DNA from: Euryodendron excelsum
Taxonomy: Eukaryota; Streptophyta; Magnoliopsida; Ericales; Pentaphylacaceae
Assembly (NCBI GenBank): GCA_033060915.1
Contig: CM065393.1
Span: 5,629,001-5,693,000, forward strand
Length of the DNA stretch: 64,000 bases
Direction: 5' to 3'
Below the pieces are notes generated by a model that worked only from the letters and a program-made list of their open reading frames with translations, did not search any database and was not told the origin of the DNA. This document shows positions 54,701 through 63,801 of the stretch, piece by piece (position 1 is the first letter of the stretch; every line of letters begins with the position of its first letter). The translations under genes were made by a program, and so were the position numbers.

Positions 54701-57547
54701 AACAATATTCGAGATATATTGATACTATTTGAAAATCAAAACAAACAAAATGACACAAATTTCTGGTTGTCCAAAGTTACTAAGAGTTTTTATTATAACA
54801 AATTTTGATATTATGGGTTACACAATGCATGGGAAGGAGGATTGGAGGTTTAGGTCTCCCTTTGCCCATATCTATCCCAGGCGAGATGGGTCTTAAGTCT
54901 CTGGTACTGCAATCAAAAGATCTTCCAAATCAAACTAGTTGAGACCTTCTAACAATTTTAATATTAAATACCAAATAAACAATTTCATAATTGCCACACA
55001 TTTACTTTACCCTATCCATTTTTAATTTCTCTCTCACTTGGACTATAGGCATTTTAATTAACAAGGAAGGGTAGAACAGGAACATATGCATATATATCAC
55101 AACTATTATTAATATATACCAGTCGTATATAAGTGTTCGCAGATTAAAGGACATAAGCTTGTTGCATTTTTAATATAGATTTCAATTTCGACAACTTGCA
55201 TGTTTTAGTTAATTTCTATTTTTCTTTCACATTACCATTGACTCACCCAAAAGTGCTCTTATAGATGTTAGGTTATGAATTTGAATGGTGACAATGGATT
55301 GTACATTTATATATAATTTCTTAAATAATAAGTTAATGGAATGACCATAATTAGTTATTAGTTGATGAGAAGTAAATGGTAAAATACAATGAAAAAACAA
55401 AGAGTATTAATGACTTCAAATGTTGTAATTATTAATTAATATTCAGTACAAATAATGGCGGAAAAATAAAAAATTCTCACTTGAGAAACACACTGCACAT
55501 GCAGTTGAAGGTATAATTGGAAATGCAAATTAATTTTTAGAGTAAACACAGCAGAAAAGCTACTTATGGCATTCTTGTAATTGGAACATATCATCATATG
55601 GATAAGGACAACATCAGAAACAAAAAAATCCAATACCGAACAACACTGTTGTGTAGTCATAGACTATGTTACTGAGACTTTTCTAAATATGTGAAGTACT
55701 CATATCGAATACTCGACACTTGACATTAGTTAGATATGCATCAAACAAGGATGCATAACTAATTGAGTTTACTATAAAATTAAGCATAAGACTTCCATTT
55801 TATATATGAAATGCTATATTTTAACTTATAAATGTCATTTTACCTTAAAAATTCAAAAGAAGTATTTAAAAAATATGAAATCTAGCCGTGCCCCAGTATC
55901 TTTGGACATGGAATTAGATGAATCCGACACTTGGACACATACCCACACCCGACACCTGTACCCGAGTCTAGGTAACATAGGTCATAGAACCATAAGTGCA
56001 AATCATGATGTAAGCTCTACAAATGATTAGCAAAAAAGAGAGAGAAGGTTGCAGACACTAGAAAACTATCAAATAAAATCAGTGAACATCAATTTCAAAT
56101 ATAGCAAAAAGAAAAAGAGAGAGAGTTTTCAAGTTGAAATTGCTAGATCCATATCGCAGAACGTAACAATCAATGTTCAGATCGCATGATCCAGATAGCA
56201 AATCAACACTGTTCATGAAATTTTCAGTTGGACAACATACAGGTTTCCACAAATTTACTTCAAATACGGATTAAATACTAATCTGACAAGCAACTAAAAA
56301 TTAAATCCAATACAGCATACTCCATGAAAACCAAGATCACAGATTCTTAAATAGGATTTCAAAAGATGACAATCTGGCACAAAACAATACATATTCTCCA
56401 TTTATGTTGGTGACAAAATTAAGTGATATTACAGATTGAAAGTACTCATTTTGTTTACATCTACTCCCAAAGTGTAGATTGCCAAATGCCCATAACTTAT
56501 TGCAATTCTAGAAAATTGTTGTAAATGGATTTTTTTATTCAATAATGAGGCTGTAAATGGATATATAGAATGAATTTTTTGAAAGATATGTTCTTACATG
56601 AAATCACTAAACTTTGCTATGCAAGATCAACAATTTGAATCAGATGTTACCCATGTTACATGGATTTGTGTGGGGTATCGGGTGCAATTATGTGTTTAAG
56701 TATTGGATTCTAATTCCTTAATCTATCAAGTATCCAGGTAGTTCATACACCTTAGTCCTTGTAACATAGGGCTCCTACCCTGCTCTTCCTAATAACAGAT
56801 AGAAATTAACGCAATTCTTCAAATTTGATAACTACCGATCTCAACTACTTGTTCACATTCCAATTAATCAATGTTCAACAAACTTATAGACAACTTTCCC
56901 AAAAGTAATTTCAAATTAGAAATGAACAGCACAGCTCGACAATTATCCTCAAAACAATTCATGCCCTATTCACATGTTAACATATTAGACACCATTCAGT
57001 CATTTCTATTTAAACAATAATACAAATTATTACTCTGTTCGGATTCTCAAAACCAGAACCCTAATCACATGCCCAGTAGTCTCAATAAAGCTACATAGAG
57101 TGTTCAGAGATTACCAAACGCTAAATATAAGTAAAGCAGAGAGTAACTCACAATGCGATCAGGAGTACCAACTGGGCCGTCGAGGACCCGTATGCGAGCC
57201 CTAGTCTCCTCGCACATCTTCTTGATGAGCTCACCCTTGCGGCCGATTATGCTGCCCACTTTGAGGACAGGCACGATGAGCCGAAACACGGAGTGCCCGG
57301 GCCATCCTGGCCATTTTTCGTCGGCAGCATCCGCCGGAGCAGCCGTCTCTGCCGGAGCTGAATCAGATGCTGGAAGAAGGCTCTCAGTTTCCGTCTCGCC
57401 CTCCGTATGCACGGCGTCGGTGCCTGTGGCGGTAGTGGTGGTTTCTGTTAACCTGGCGTCAGGTGCCTCCGTTTGTGGGTCAGATCCCGGCGCGTTCGCT
57501 AACCCGTTCTCGACGTGATCCGTAGTCGCAGCAGCTGTAGAAGCCAT
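42273..57547 (-). CDS. PEP: PEPPER-like triple-KH RNA-binding protein, 485 aa
   Basis: A nuclear poly(C)-binding-type KH protein. Arabidopsis PEPPER acts with HUA1, HEN4 and FLK in RNA processing that affects pistil development, AGAMOUS and FLC. Six minus-strand exons with GT-AG borders: 57547-57152, 51787-51529, 44861-44713, 44631-44377, 43653-43459, 42476-42273; 1458 nt in one frame. The acidic, Ala/Thr-rich N-terminus (1-78) precedes KH1 (GRKG loop 102-105), KH2 (GKQG 196-199) and KH3 (GIGG 370-373, a degenerate GxxG with no basic residue). The tail is Gly/Tyr/Ser-rich, ending GGYSSYRL. Length is close to Arabidopsis PEP (about 495 aa). Introns 1 and 2 (5.4 and 6.7 kb) are repeat-filled. 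PEP is preferred over FLK or HEN4 because of the WPGWPG...VFRLIVPV start, the [12 protein letters not shown] linker and the C-terminus. Family call from remembered similarity. Confidence 0.94.
42293..42343 (-). repeat. PEP: 24-bp coding tandem repeat in PEP exon 6
   Basis: Two nearly identical 24-bp units encode GYGSSGLG twice near the C-terminus. In frame, so the tail lengthens by 8 residues without disruption. Confidence 0.85.
42477..43458 (-). other. PEP: PEP intron 5 (982 bp)
   Basis: Most of it is the hAT-like element at 42716-43427. The remaining 240 bp next to exon 6 is AT-rich, with a polypyrimidine acceptor. Nothing else seen. Confidence 0.8.
42716..43427. mobile_element. Non-autonomous hAT-like element in PEP intron 5
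   Basis: Left CAGGGGGGAACCAGAATTTT; right end read inward CAGGGGTGGAACGTTTTATT. Subterminal GGGGGGTGCC/GGCACCCC pairs. Flanks ATAATTAAC and ATAAAGAAC agree at 7 of 9 positions, a decayed target duplication. No transposase frame. The right end is 31 bp from the exon 5 donor. Confidence 0.6.
43459..43653 (-). CDS. PEP: PEP exon 5 (residues 354-418), KH3
   Basis: Acceptor ...TCTAATCAG, donor GTGCAA. Encodes [39 protein letters not shown] and [19 protein letters not shown]. The loop is GIGG rather than GRKG/GKQG. Confidence 0.94.
43654..44376 (-). other. PEP: PEP intron 4 (723 bp)
   Basis: AT-rich, with two poly-T tracts (about 43782-43797 and 43820-43835). No transposon or exon recognised. Confidence 0.75.
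44377..44631 (-). CDS. PEP: PEP exon 4 (residues 269-353), linker
   Basis: Acceptor ...TTTCTACAG, donor GTTGGT. 85 codons from [17 protein letters not shown] through [16 protein letters not shown] and [12 protein letters not shown] to GPIVTQ. This is the KH2-KH3 linker, which is recognisably PEP-like. Confidence 0.92.
44713..44861 (-). CDS. PEP: PEP exon 3 (residues 219-268), end of KH2
   Basis: Acceptor ...TTCTGGCAG, donor GTGAGT. Reads (D)[20 protein letters not shown], then [21 protein letters not shown]. The open frame runs on into intron 3 (81 bp), but the donor and the family alignment end the exon here. Confidence 0.92.
45716..46212. mobile_element. CTAAGAAG-family hAT-type MITE, copy 3 (497 bp)
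   Basis: Left TGAAGAAGCGGACAC...; right ...GTCCATGCTTGTTAA. Flanked by GCCATAAA (45708-45715) and CCCATAAA (46213-46220), 7 of 8 identical. Shares CATGTCCTATTATTTT and the GTGATTTTATACCTAAGTTG region with copy 1. Confidence 0.7.
46769..46772 (-). mobile_element. Possible Helitron 3' terminus, minus orientation
   Basis: On the minus strand GGCGCGGGCAACCGG is followed by CTAG and T. The hairpin is weak. The body would lie at higher coordinates; its extent is unknown. Confidence 0.25.
47322..47985. repeat. Dispersed repeat, copy B (PEP intron 2), with inserted MITE
   Basis: Matches 8149-8565 in LIG4 intron 4 on the same strand, except for the insertion 47399-47681. The repeat class is not recognised. 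Confidence 0.65.
47399..47681. mobile_element. AGGG(G/C)TGTTCA-ended MITE, about 283 bp
   Basis: Left AGGGGTGTTCACGGG; right ...TTTTTTGAACAGCCCTAG. CGGGTCGGGT-rich interior. TAGACTT flanks both sides (47392-47398 and 47682-47688); as 8-mers, ATAGACTT and GTAGACTT. Copy A at about 8220 lacks the insertion. Confidence 0.7.
51529..51787 (-). CDS. PEP: PEP exon 2 (residues 133-219), end of KH1 and first part of KH2
   Basis: Acceptor ...GTTATAG, donor GTATGC. Reads [20 protein letters not shown], then [20 protein letters not shown] and [20 protein letters not shown], plus one base of Asp219. Confidence 0.94.
53071..53160. repeat. 45-bp tandem duplication
   Basis: Two units beginning GGTGAAAGAACAATTG, 53071-53115 and 53116-53160, differing at only a few bases. 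In PEP intron 1. Confidence 0.9.
53441..53638 (-). mobile_element. Au-type tRNA-derived SINE, minus orientation
   Basis: Minus strand starts TCCAAGGGATTGGCCTAGTG: the A-box TGGCCTAGTGG fits TRGYNNANNNG, and a B-box-like GGTTCAAAATC follows. It then has GAATTAGTCGTGGTGTAC and AGCTAGCCTGG, as in plant Au SINEs, and ends near TTGTCAAA. About 200 bp, the usual size. Confidence 0.7.
55664..55980. mobile_element. CTATGTTA-family MITE, copy C (317 bp)
   Basis: Perfect 8-bp target duplication GTCATAGA (55656-55663 and 55981-55988). Ends CTATGTTACTGAGAC and (right, read inward) CTATGTTACCTAGACTC. Interior matches 40384-40668. Confidence 0.8.
56648..56770. mobile_element. Deleted CTATGTTA-family MITE derivative
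   Basis: CATGTTACATGGATTTGTG...GGTATCGGGTG at one side and ATCAAGTATCCAGG...CTTGTAACATAG at the other resemble both ends of the family, with the middle missing. Confidence 0.35.
57152..57547 (-). CDS. PEP: PEP exon 1 (residues 1-132), KH1 first part
   Basis: ATG 57547-57545; donor GTGAGT after CGC ATT. A GC-rich exon. Low-complexity Ala/Thr/Glu N-terminus, then [36 protein letters not shown] and [13 protein letters not shown]. Confidence 0.94.
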
Positions 57548-57636
57548 TACAGAAACAGAGGTAGAGTTAAACAGGGTAGGGTAGCGAAGGTTTCAGGAGA
57601 AAACAGCGAGAGCCAGAGAGAGAGAGAGAGACGGGG

Positions 57637-57643
57637 TTTTATA
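57637..57643 (-). promoter_or_regulatory. PEP: TATA box of PEP
   Basis: TATAAAA on the minus strand (context CCTATAAAACC), 90 nt upstream of the ATG. It is followed by a CT-rich stretch (about 57616-57630), a usual feature of plant core promoters and leaders. Predicts transcription start near 57605-57612. Confidence 0.6.
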
Positions 57644-57710
57644 GGGAGAACCAGAGGGCGCGGTTTGAAATATCTAGGGCTTGCTCAAACGAGTTCAACT
57701 CAGGACTCAG

Positions 57711-57722
57711 CACGTGACGTGT
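57711..57722 (-). promoter_or_regulatory. PEP: G-box/ABRE-like double ACGT element of PEP promoter
   Basis: CACGTG overlaps CACGTC on the minus strand (ACACGTCACGTG), about 70 bp upstream of the TATA box. Such sites bind bZIP or bHLH factors in plants. Function here is inferred only. Confidence 0.5.
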
Positions 57723-57780
57723 TCGTTTTTGTTTTTGCTAAATTACACAACTACCCCTACGGTACACCTACTTACAGTTA

Positions 57781-58183
57781 GTTTGAAACTTGAGAAGGAG
57801 AAGGAAAATGAATAAAAAATTTTAAATTTTTGTTATTTTCTTATTTGATGTTACTTAGGAGAGAAAGGAAAGAAAAATAGAGAGAAAGAAAAAAAAAAAC
57901 TATTCACTCTTTGTTTTTCATCCACTATCATTTCATTTCTTTATAAAACCAAATAGGGAATGAAAATGTAAATATTACTTAGGAAAGAAAGGAACGAGAA
58001 GGGAAAGATAGGGGAAAAAACTATTTACACACACATACACACACTCTCTCTCTTCTTTCCCTTTACTTTTCTTTTATTTTCTTTACAAAATCAAACAGGG
58101 AATAGAAAATACATTTTCTTCATTTTCTTTTCCCCTTCCTTTCTCTTTCCTCCCTTCCCCTTCCCCAAGTTCCAAACAGGCCC
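57781..58183. mobile_element. GGCCTGTTTGGAAC-type compound MITE
   Basis: Right end read inward GGGCCTGTTTGGAACTTGGG; left GTTTGAAACTTGAGAAGG lacks the outermost bases. The ATAAAACCAAATAGGGAATG centre occurs twice (about 57943 and 58086), suggesting one copy inside or beside another. It lies about 50 bp beyond the PEP G-box. Confidence 0.6.
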
Positions 58184-60227
58184 TAAGTTTCGAAAATTGC
58201 GCTCTACTCTAATTTTAAAACTTGTGTAACAAACTTTGCCCTACGGTGAATGATCCGTTAACTAGCTTGACATGGTTTTATAACTATTGTTGGCATCAAC
58301 AAAAATGTGCATGAAATATCAAAAATAACAAAATTATATAATTGTCCTCGTATAATTTACAATCAAATGCCAAAAATACTTTTTGTTGAATGACATATAA
58401 ATAAGGTTGAAATAAATTGAATTTGAAATTTAATTAATTTTTAGACAAAATTAAAATGATATTTTGTTCGTGTAGATTTCACTATACTTGAGTTCGAAGG
58501 AAGATTGTATATCTCTTGCTTGTGTCCACAAAATCAAAGGCTATCATCATTAAGGAGGAAATTAAAGGTAAAACAAAATTGTTGACACCTCATTTGACAC
58601 CCCTGGTCCATGGTTAAAATACGTTTATTGATAATCGTAATCTCCTATAAACTGGTATCAAATATTGTAAACCTCTAAAAATCTTAGTCCAAAGTCCGAC
58701 AACTGGTACCGACTGCCCTTTGTTGATTTACTCAACAATTCGGTCATTGATGCCAATCACCCTCTAAAACCCTAATCCGAGTCTAGTCCCAAGTGGTAAT
58801 CAATGGCCAATGTCTTGCCCTAGTAGTACCTAAGAAGAAAGGATCACCTTACTCACATCCTAGATGTATGCTGAAGAAATTTTAACTTATGCATCTCGAT
58901 ACACACAACACAAATTTAGCTTGCACACATCTTGAAATCTGTGCACCACCAAAATTATAACACATGGCATGCTGATGATGTCACTAACACATGTCAAAAT
59001 CTTATGGTGCCATTTGTTAAAACCCCAGCACATGCACTCATGAGACAATGTATTCAAAGAAATACTATGTTGTACTTATCACTAGACACATGTAAAGAAA
59101 AATTATCATGCACGCATCACTTGATTCTTGCAACCGGGGTCTCTAAATAAATGGCCACCTGCTTTCATTTTTACCACTTCATTATTTGTCTCCTCTCTCA
59201 CTTTCTCTCTCTAGAAAGTCACCTTGGATTTCATACTGCCAAGTTTGCTCTGGTCATCTGTCCTTTAGCCAAACCCTTATTCAACTGGTTGTCTAATATA
59301 TCTCTCACCTAGTTAAAGTTCTACCTAATTTTTGGTCCAGAAGTGTTTCTGCCTATTCGAAACTTTGGCTAATTCAAATGGTGAAAATGCTTCCTATATG
59401 TTTCCATACAAGATTCCACCAATGTCGAATAGAGGATTGAAAACATGCCAAAAAATGGACAACATGGATGCATGAGATGATTCATCTAGACCTCTAGCCA
59501 ACTTGCACACTTCCCAATAAATTTTTTTATAGATTATGTCATATTTGTGACCTCAAACCAATACCATTTGAAGAGTTTATCAAATACCACAATTTTGCTT
59601 AGATTCTATGAATAAAAAATCAAAGATGGTAACAAAAAAAAAAGCCTTTTAGATGCATCAGATGATGCATCCATTGTATGCCGAGTTATAAGACAAAAGA
59701 TTTGTTTAATTGCCTTATCTCGCATTAATTCATTAAGGGACCACTAGATACGTGAGCATATGCATCCAGGCCAATTTGAAGCTACGGGAGGTGTCCAACC
59801 CTTACCCAAGTTTCTATAAATAACAAATTTCTCTTAAGACCCTAGGGGTCAATATTGTGCACTTTTACTTTGCTGGATTCACTCTAGCCCCGAAACTTCA
59901 CCAAAAAAACCTCTCAAACTTTCATTAAAGAAGCCTCCAAAGCTCTTGAAGAAGGAAGACTCAAGTTCAAAGTGGTATTTACTCTACACAAATCCCCCAT
60001 ATCTTTTTTCTATGACTTCTTGTCTAACACCCCTTTTCTCCTATCCCTTTATATGGTTATGAAAGGGAGGTTCCAAGTCCATACATGGGGAACCTTTAGA
60101 TACTACAACTGGAGGTCTCTAAAGGCCAATCGATGAGTGTATGGCCAAGGAAACCTTTCATGGTGATTGTGGAGTTCTTGTGAACCCATACTTGCACTAT
60201 GCATGTTCATAAGTTTTTTTACAAAAA

Positions 60228-60765
60228 TGATGGTACAACCTAAAATCCACATGGTACAATATTGTCTGCTTTAAACCTTAGTCTGTAAGATTTTGAAATG
60301 CGTTATACTTAATAGATACAAATGCCTATATATATGACATTTCATTTCTCCTTCCTAAGCGATGTGGGACCGTAGTGCATAACTTAAGAGCCAACTTACC
60401 AAGTATCTTGTTGTTGCCCACGTGTAGTTTCTTGGGTCTTAACATCCACCCCATAAAGGACAATGTGTCCTCCAGTTGGGCTAGATCTACATACTTCTGG
60501 TTAGGATTAGCTCTAAGACCATTCTGTCATAATCCAAGATCTACATGATATAAAATTATCTACTTTGAGCCTTAGCCTGAATGACTTTAAAAACATATTA
60601 TACCTTGTAGAGACAAATGCATATATATATATATATATATGCTACTTCCTCTCTCCTTCTCATGCAATATGGGATGGTAATGTATAGTAAAAAAGCCAAC
60701 CTGCCACTATCGTAGTCTATTAGGTATCTCGTTCTCGCCTATATGCAGTCGCCTAAGACTTATAA
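60228..60765. repeat. Diverged direct duplication, period about 300 bp
   Basis: 60228-60445 and 60527-60765 share, in order, ACATG(G/A)TA, CTTTRARCCTTAGYCTG, ATTATACCT-like, AGA(T/G)ACAAATGC, a TATATA tract, CTCCTTC, ATGTGGGAC/ATATGGGAT and AGCCAAC. Probably TE-derived. Confidence 0.6.
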
Positions 60766-60799
60766 ATGATTCAAAAGATGTTCCTCCCATTTTCACGAA

Positions 60800-61750
60800 C
60801 TTTTCATACTCCAAATCACGATTTTCTCAGGAAAAATCTTTAAAACCCTTTTTATTCAAAGCTTGTGAAGCCTTTAAAAATAATGTATCAAAGATTTCTT
60901 TCTCTTAGAGTTCTTGAAGATCTTTCCATTTTCAAATATTTCTTTCCTTTTTAAAATCCTTTTTCAAACTTCAAGTCTCTAATCAAAGAGGCACTTATCG
61001 AGCCTTCAAATCTAAATTTGAAAGTTTCAAGTTCTTTATAAGAGTTTTCTCAAAGCATACATCCATTCCAAATTAAGTCCTAAAGAGAAAAACTTGTCAA
61101 CACTTTCATATCAAACCCCTTGTTTTTCATGCATTTTCATGAACTACAAATGATCTGATTCTCATAAAATGAGATACATAGGCAACCTTGAAAAAAATCT
61201 AGGTGCAGTCATCATGTCCTTCAATTGGACAATTCCCAAAAATCAATTTGATCAAGTACTTTTCAATGCTCACACCTCATGTACTAGCATTACTATGGAT
61301 GATTTGATTCTCTCAAAACTAAGATATGTAGGCAACCTTGGTGCAAGCCAAGGTATAGTCAACACGTCCTCTAAAAGGATAGTTTTCAAAACCTCTCTTC
61401 AAACCATATTTTTAAAAAATCTTACATGCATGATCATTCATACCCAATGTGAAGACCAACCCTTAGTTTTCAAAAGTAAAAGTTTTATTTTAAATTGGAA
61501 ATGAAAATCGAAAATAATAAGTTTATTAAGAGGGTGAATAGATATGTGGCACCATGTATTGGGCAGTATAAGGTGCTAACACATTTCCTACTCATAATCG
61601 AACCTCCAGATCTAGATATGTAGTTCATAAGACTAACTAGGAGTCATTTAAAAAAAAAAAAAGGATTTCGAAACCAAATCTCAATATCTAGATCTTTAAT
61701 AGGCTATAATGGCTCACCTTTGCTGGAGTCGAAGTCTTAGAGATCCCCAT
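60800..61750 (+). mobile_element. Gypsy-type LTR-like repeat, plus orientation
   Basis: TTGATTCTCTCAAAACTAAG, then the GTAGGCAACCTTGG motif occurs in two diverged forms (61150 and 61300). The phrase GGTGCTAACACATTTCC near 61572 is usual in plant gypsy LTRs. Homologous to 28420-30130 on the minus strand. The 111-residue open frame at 61169-61504 is part of this repeat. Confidence 0.5.
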
Positions 61751-61816
61751 TATCTGAATAGAATTGAAAATTTTAACCATATGACCATTGTGGAAAAAAC
61801 TCTTCACTGCGCGTCT

Positions 61817-61978
61817 AATATCCTCGCCAACAATGCTCAATTAATGCTAATAGAAGCTAGCTTCCATGTTGTCATATCGCGGTGCCTTAGAGGGATTAAT
61901 ATCCTCACCAACAATGCTCCATTAATGCTAATAGAAGCCAGATTTCATGTTGTTATATCGCGTTGCCTTAGAGGAATT
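61817..61978 (+). repeat. 81-bp tandem duplication
   Basis: Units 61817-61897 and 61898-61978 are nearly identical and keep an open plus-strand frame (27-residue peptide repeated, with LMLIEA and FHVVISRCLRGI). Period divisible by 3. No family recognised. Confidence 0.85.
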
Positions 61979-62279
61979 TATTTTAAATAATACTGACTCA
62001 ATTTTCTATATCAGAAATAGGACGAATAAGAGAAGCATTCATATCTGAAGTAACTTTATGCTGTGATTTATTAAGAGAAAAAAATAAAATAAAAAAGAAA
62101 AAAAAAGGTGAGGAAAAAAGAAGAAAATGAGAGATTTCAAATCCTCACTTCTTTTCTTTTTATATTGTTTTGCCTTCCACTTTTTCTAACAACCAAATAT
62201 ACGATGTAATTTCAAATCATTTTCTTTTTTTTTTTCCCTTTTCCCTCACCAAATTCTTGATTCAAATATAGCATTAAGA

Positions 62280-62500
62280 TAACGCTGTGTTTGGAATTCG
62301 AATTTATCAAGGAAAAGAAAAAGAACAGGGAAAGTTGAGAAAAAAGAGAACAAAAACTAGACATTCCAAATCCTTGTTTCTTTCATTTTTATGTTTTTTA
62401 CCCTCTACATTCTCTAACAATCAAACATATGATATAATTTAATATTTACTTTTCTTTCTTTTTCCTTCACCAAATTATTGATCCAAACACAACTTAAATT
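62280..62500. mobile_element. MITE-like element, GTGTTTGGA ends
   Basis: Left GCTGTGTTTGGAATTCG; right end read inward GTTGTGTTTGGATCAATAAT. Purine-rich left arm and pyrimidine-rich right arm. A related segment lies directly before it (about 62030-62275, ...TTCTTGATTCAAATATAGC). Boundaries approximate. Confidence 0.45.
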
Positions 62501-62791
62501 TATTAGAAACAGAGGAATCTATGTCTAGATCTAAGTCCCACAGTTCGACTAGGGTGGGGGTGGAATTGCGGACTAGTTCGCGAATTGGTAGATTGTGAGG
62601 AAAGTCGCGTCCAATCCGTGAACTCAACATTCTCAAGTCGCGAATTTATTTCAGCAATTCACGGATTGACAAACCAGCCAATAATAACATGACATGTGAC
62701 ATTCTTACTATACACCTGCATGCACCAAGAAGAATCTATCCATGTTTGAAGTCCACGATTCATCAAAAGGATGCGTGAGAGCAGCTAACAA

Positions 62792-62845
62792 GTCTTGAAC
62801 CTGCAACCTGTTGTGGAGAGAGTGTGGCAATAAGCCACTGCGCTA
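62792..62845 (-). mobile_element. tRNA-like SINE candidate (A and B boxes)
   Basis: On the minus strand TAGCGCAGTGG (62845-62835) fits A-box TRGYNNANNNG, and GTTCAAGAC (62800-62792) fits B-box GWTCRANNC, spaced as in tRNA genes. No acceptor stem or cloverleaf forms, so a functional tRNA is unlikely. Full extent not determined. Confidence 0.45.
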
Positions 62846-63224
62846 CATTGTCTAGTGGCTTATCTTCAATTGCTTTTATTTTTTTTGAAGGAAGTTGAAT
62901 TTCTACACAAATAGTAACTTTCTACCAACTAAAAAAATACACAAGTTATTATAATTTATATTAAAATTAAAATATTTATAATATAATAATGACGCTCTGA
63001 AGGCGCTCTCACTAAATATTTTTAAAATTGACGCTCTCCGCACTCGCTCAGACATAGTAAACTTGTGACTTAGGTCTAGATTAAGAAACAATTCTTAAAA
63101 CCTTTCCCAACCATCACTTGATTCGAACACCAATTCCCATTACCAACTTCCACACCAATTCAACAATTGCTTTATCAAAACGCCCTCACCAATTACTAAA
63201 GGTGAATCCTTTACCCTGATAGTT

Positions 63225-63340
63225 CCAAGCAAGGACGGTCCCATGGTTGGACTGTAAGGGGCCATGGCCCCACCTACTTGATAAAATTTCACTTAAGCTT
63301 TATTAATTTTGAGTATCTATGAAAAAAGAATGCATATTGT
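63225..63340. mobile_element. hAT-like element end
   Basis: AAGGACGGTCCCATGGTTGG then GGGGCCATGGCCCCACC resembles the subterminal palindromic part of elements such as 41172-41786. It is followed by AT-rich sequence and a C run at about 63341-63355. No partner end was found. Confidence 0.3.
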
Positions 63341-63722
63341 CCCCCCCCCCCCCCCCTTCCCCAATTAAAAAATTTTCTTTTTTATCTTTCAAAATTAAAA
63401 AATTTTTACCCTTGCCCCAACAAAATTCAAAAGTTTTTATATTGACCTTCAAAAAGTTCAAGAATTTTAACATTTGCCCCTAACAAATTCAAGAAATTTT
63501 ATCTCCACCTTTCAAAATTCATAATTTTTTTTTATGTTAGCCCCTCAACAAAATTTTTGGTTCTCTCCCTCATTCTAATGTAGGCAACTCATGGCTCTTG
63601 TGGTGACCAATTAAGGCTGGTCACCCACACCCCAGGAGAGTCCTCCATATCCACGCCACACTTGTTTTCTATTCTATTACCAACATCAAAAGGCTTTCTG
63701 AGTCACCCACCCCATGCTTCCT

Positions 63723-63801
63723 TTTTTTCTCCACTTCACTACCGGCTAACAAGTTTGACACCACATCTTTTTTCTCCACTTCACTACCGGCTAACAAGTT
63801 T
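63723..63801. repeat. 45-bp-period tandem duplication
   Basis: TTTTTTCTCCACTTCACTAC followed by CGGCTAACAAGTTT occurs twice with 45-bp spacing. An 11-12 bp spacer (GACACCACATC) separates the copies. Confidence 0.8.

Larger units (their letters stand above)
51788..57151 (-). other. PEP: PEP intron 1 (5.4 kb)
   Basis: Contains a 45-bp tandem duplication (53071-53160), an Au-type SINE (about 53441-53638), a CTATGTTA MITE (55664-55980) and a deleted relative at about 56648-56770. A degenerate segment rich in GATCTTACAATCC occurs at about 51910-52040 and 52540-52630. No exon of another gene seen. Confidence 0.75.

Noticed and set aside
57153..57781. Plus-strand open frames opposite PEP exon 1 and promoter
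   Set aside because: Antisense shadow of a GC-rich coding exon.
62792..62845. Functional tRNA gene
   Set aside because: A and B boxes are present, but no acceptor stem or anticodon arm pairs; a SINE-type relic is more likely.
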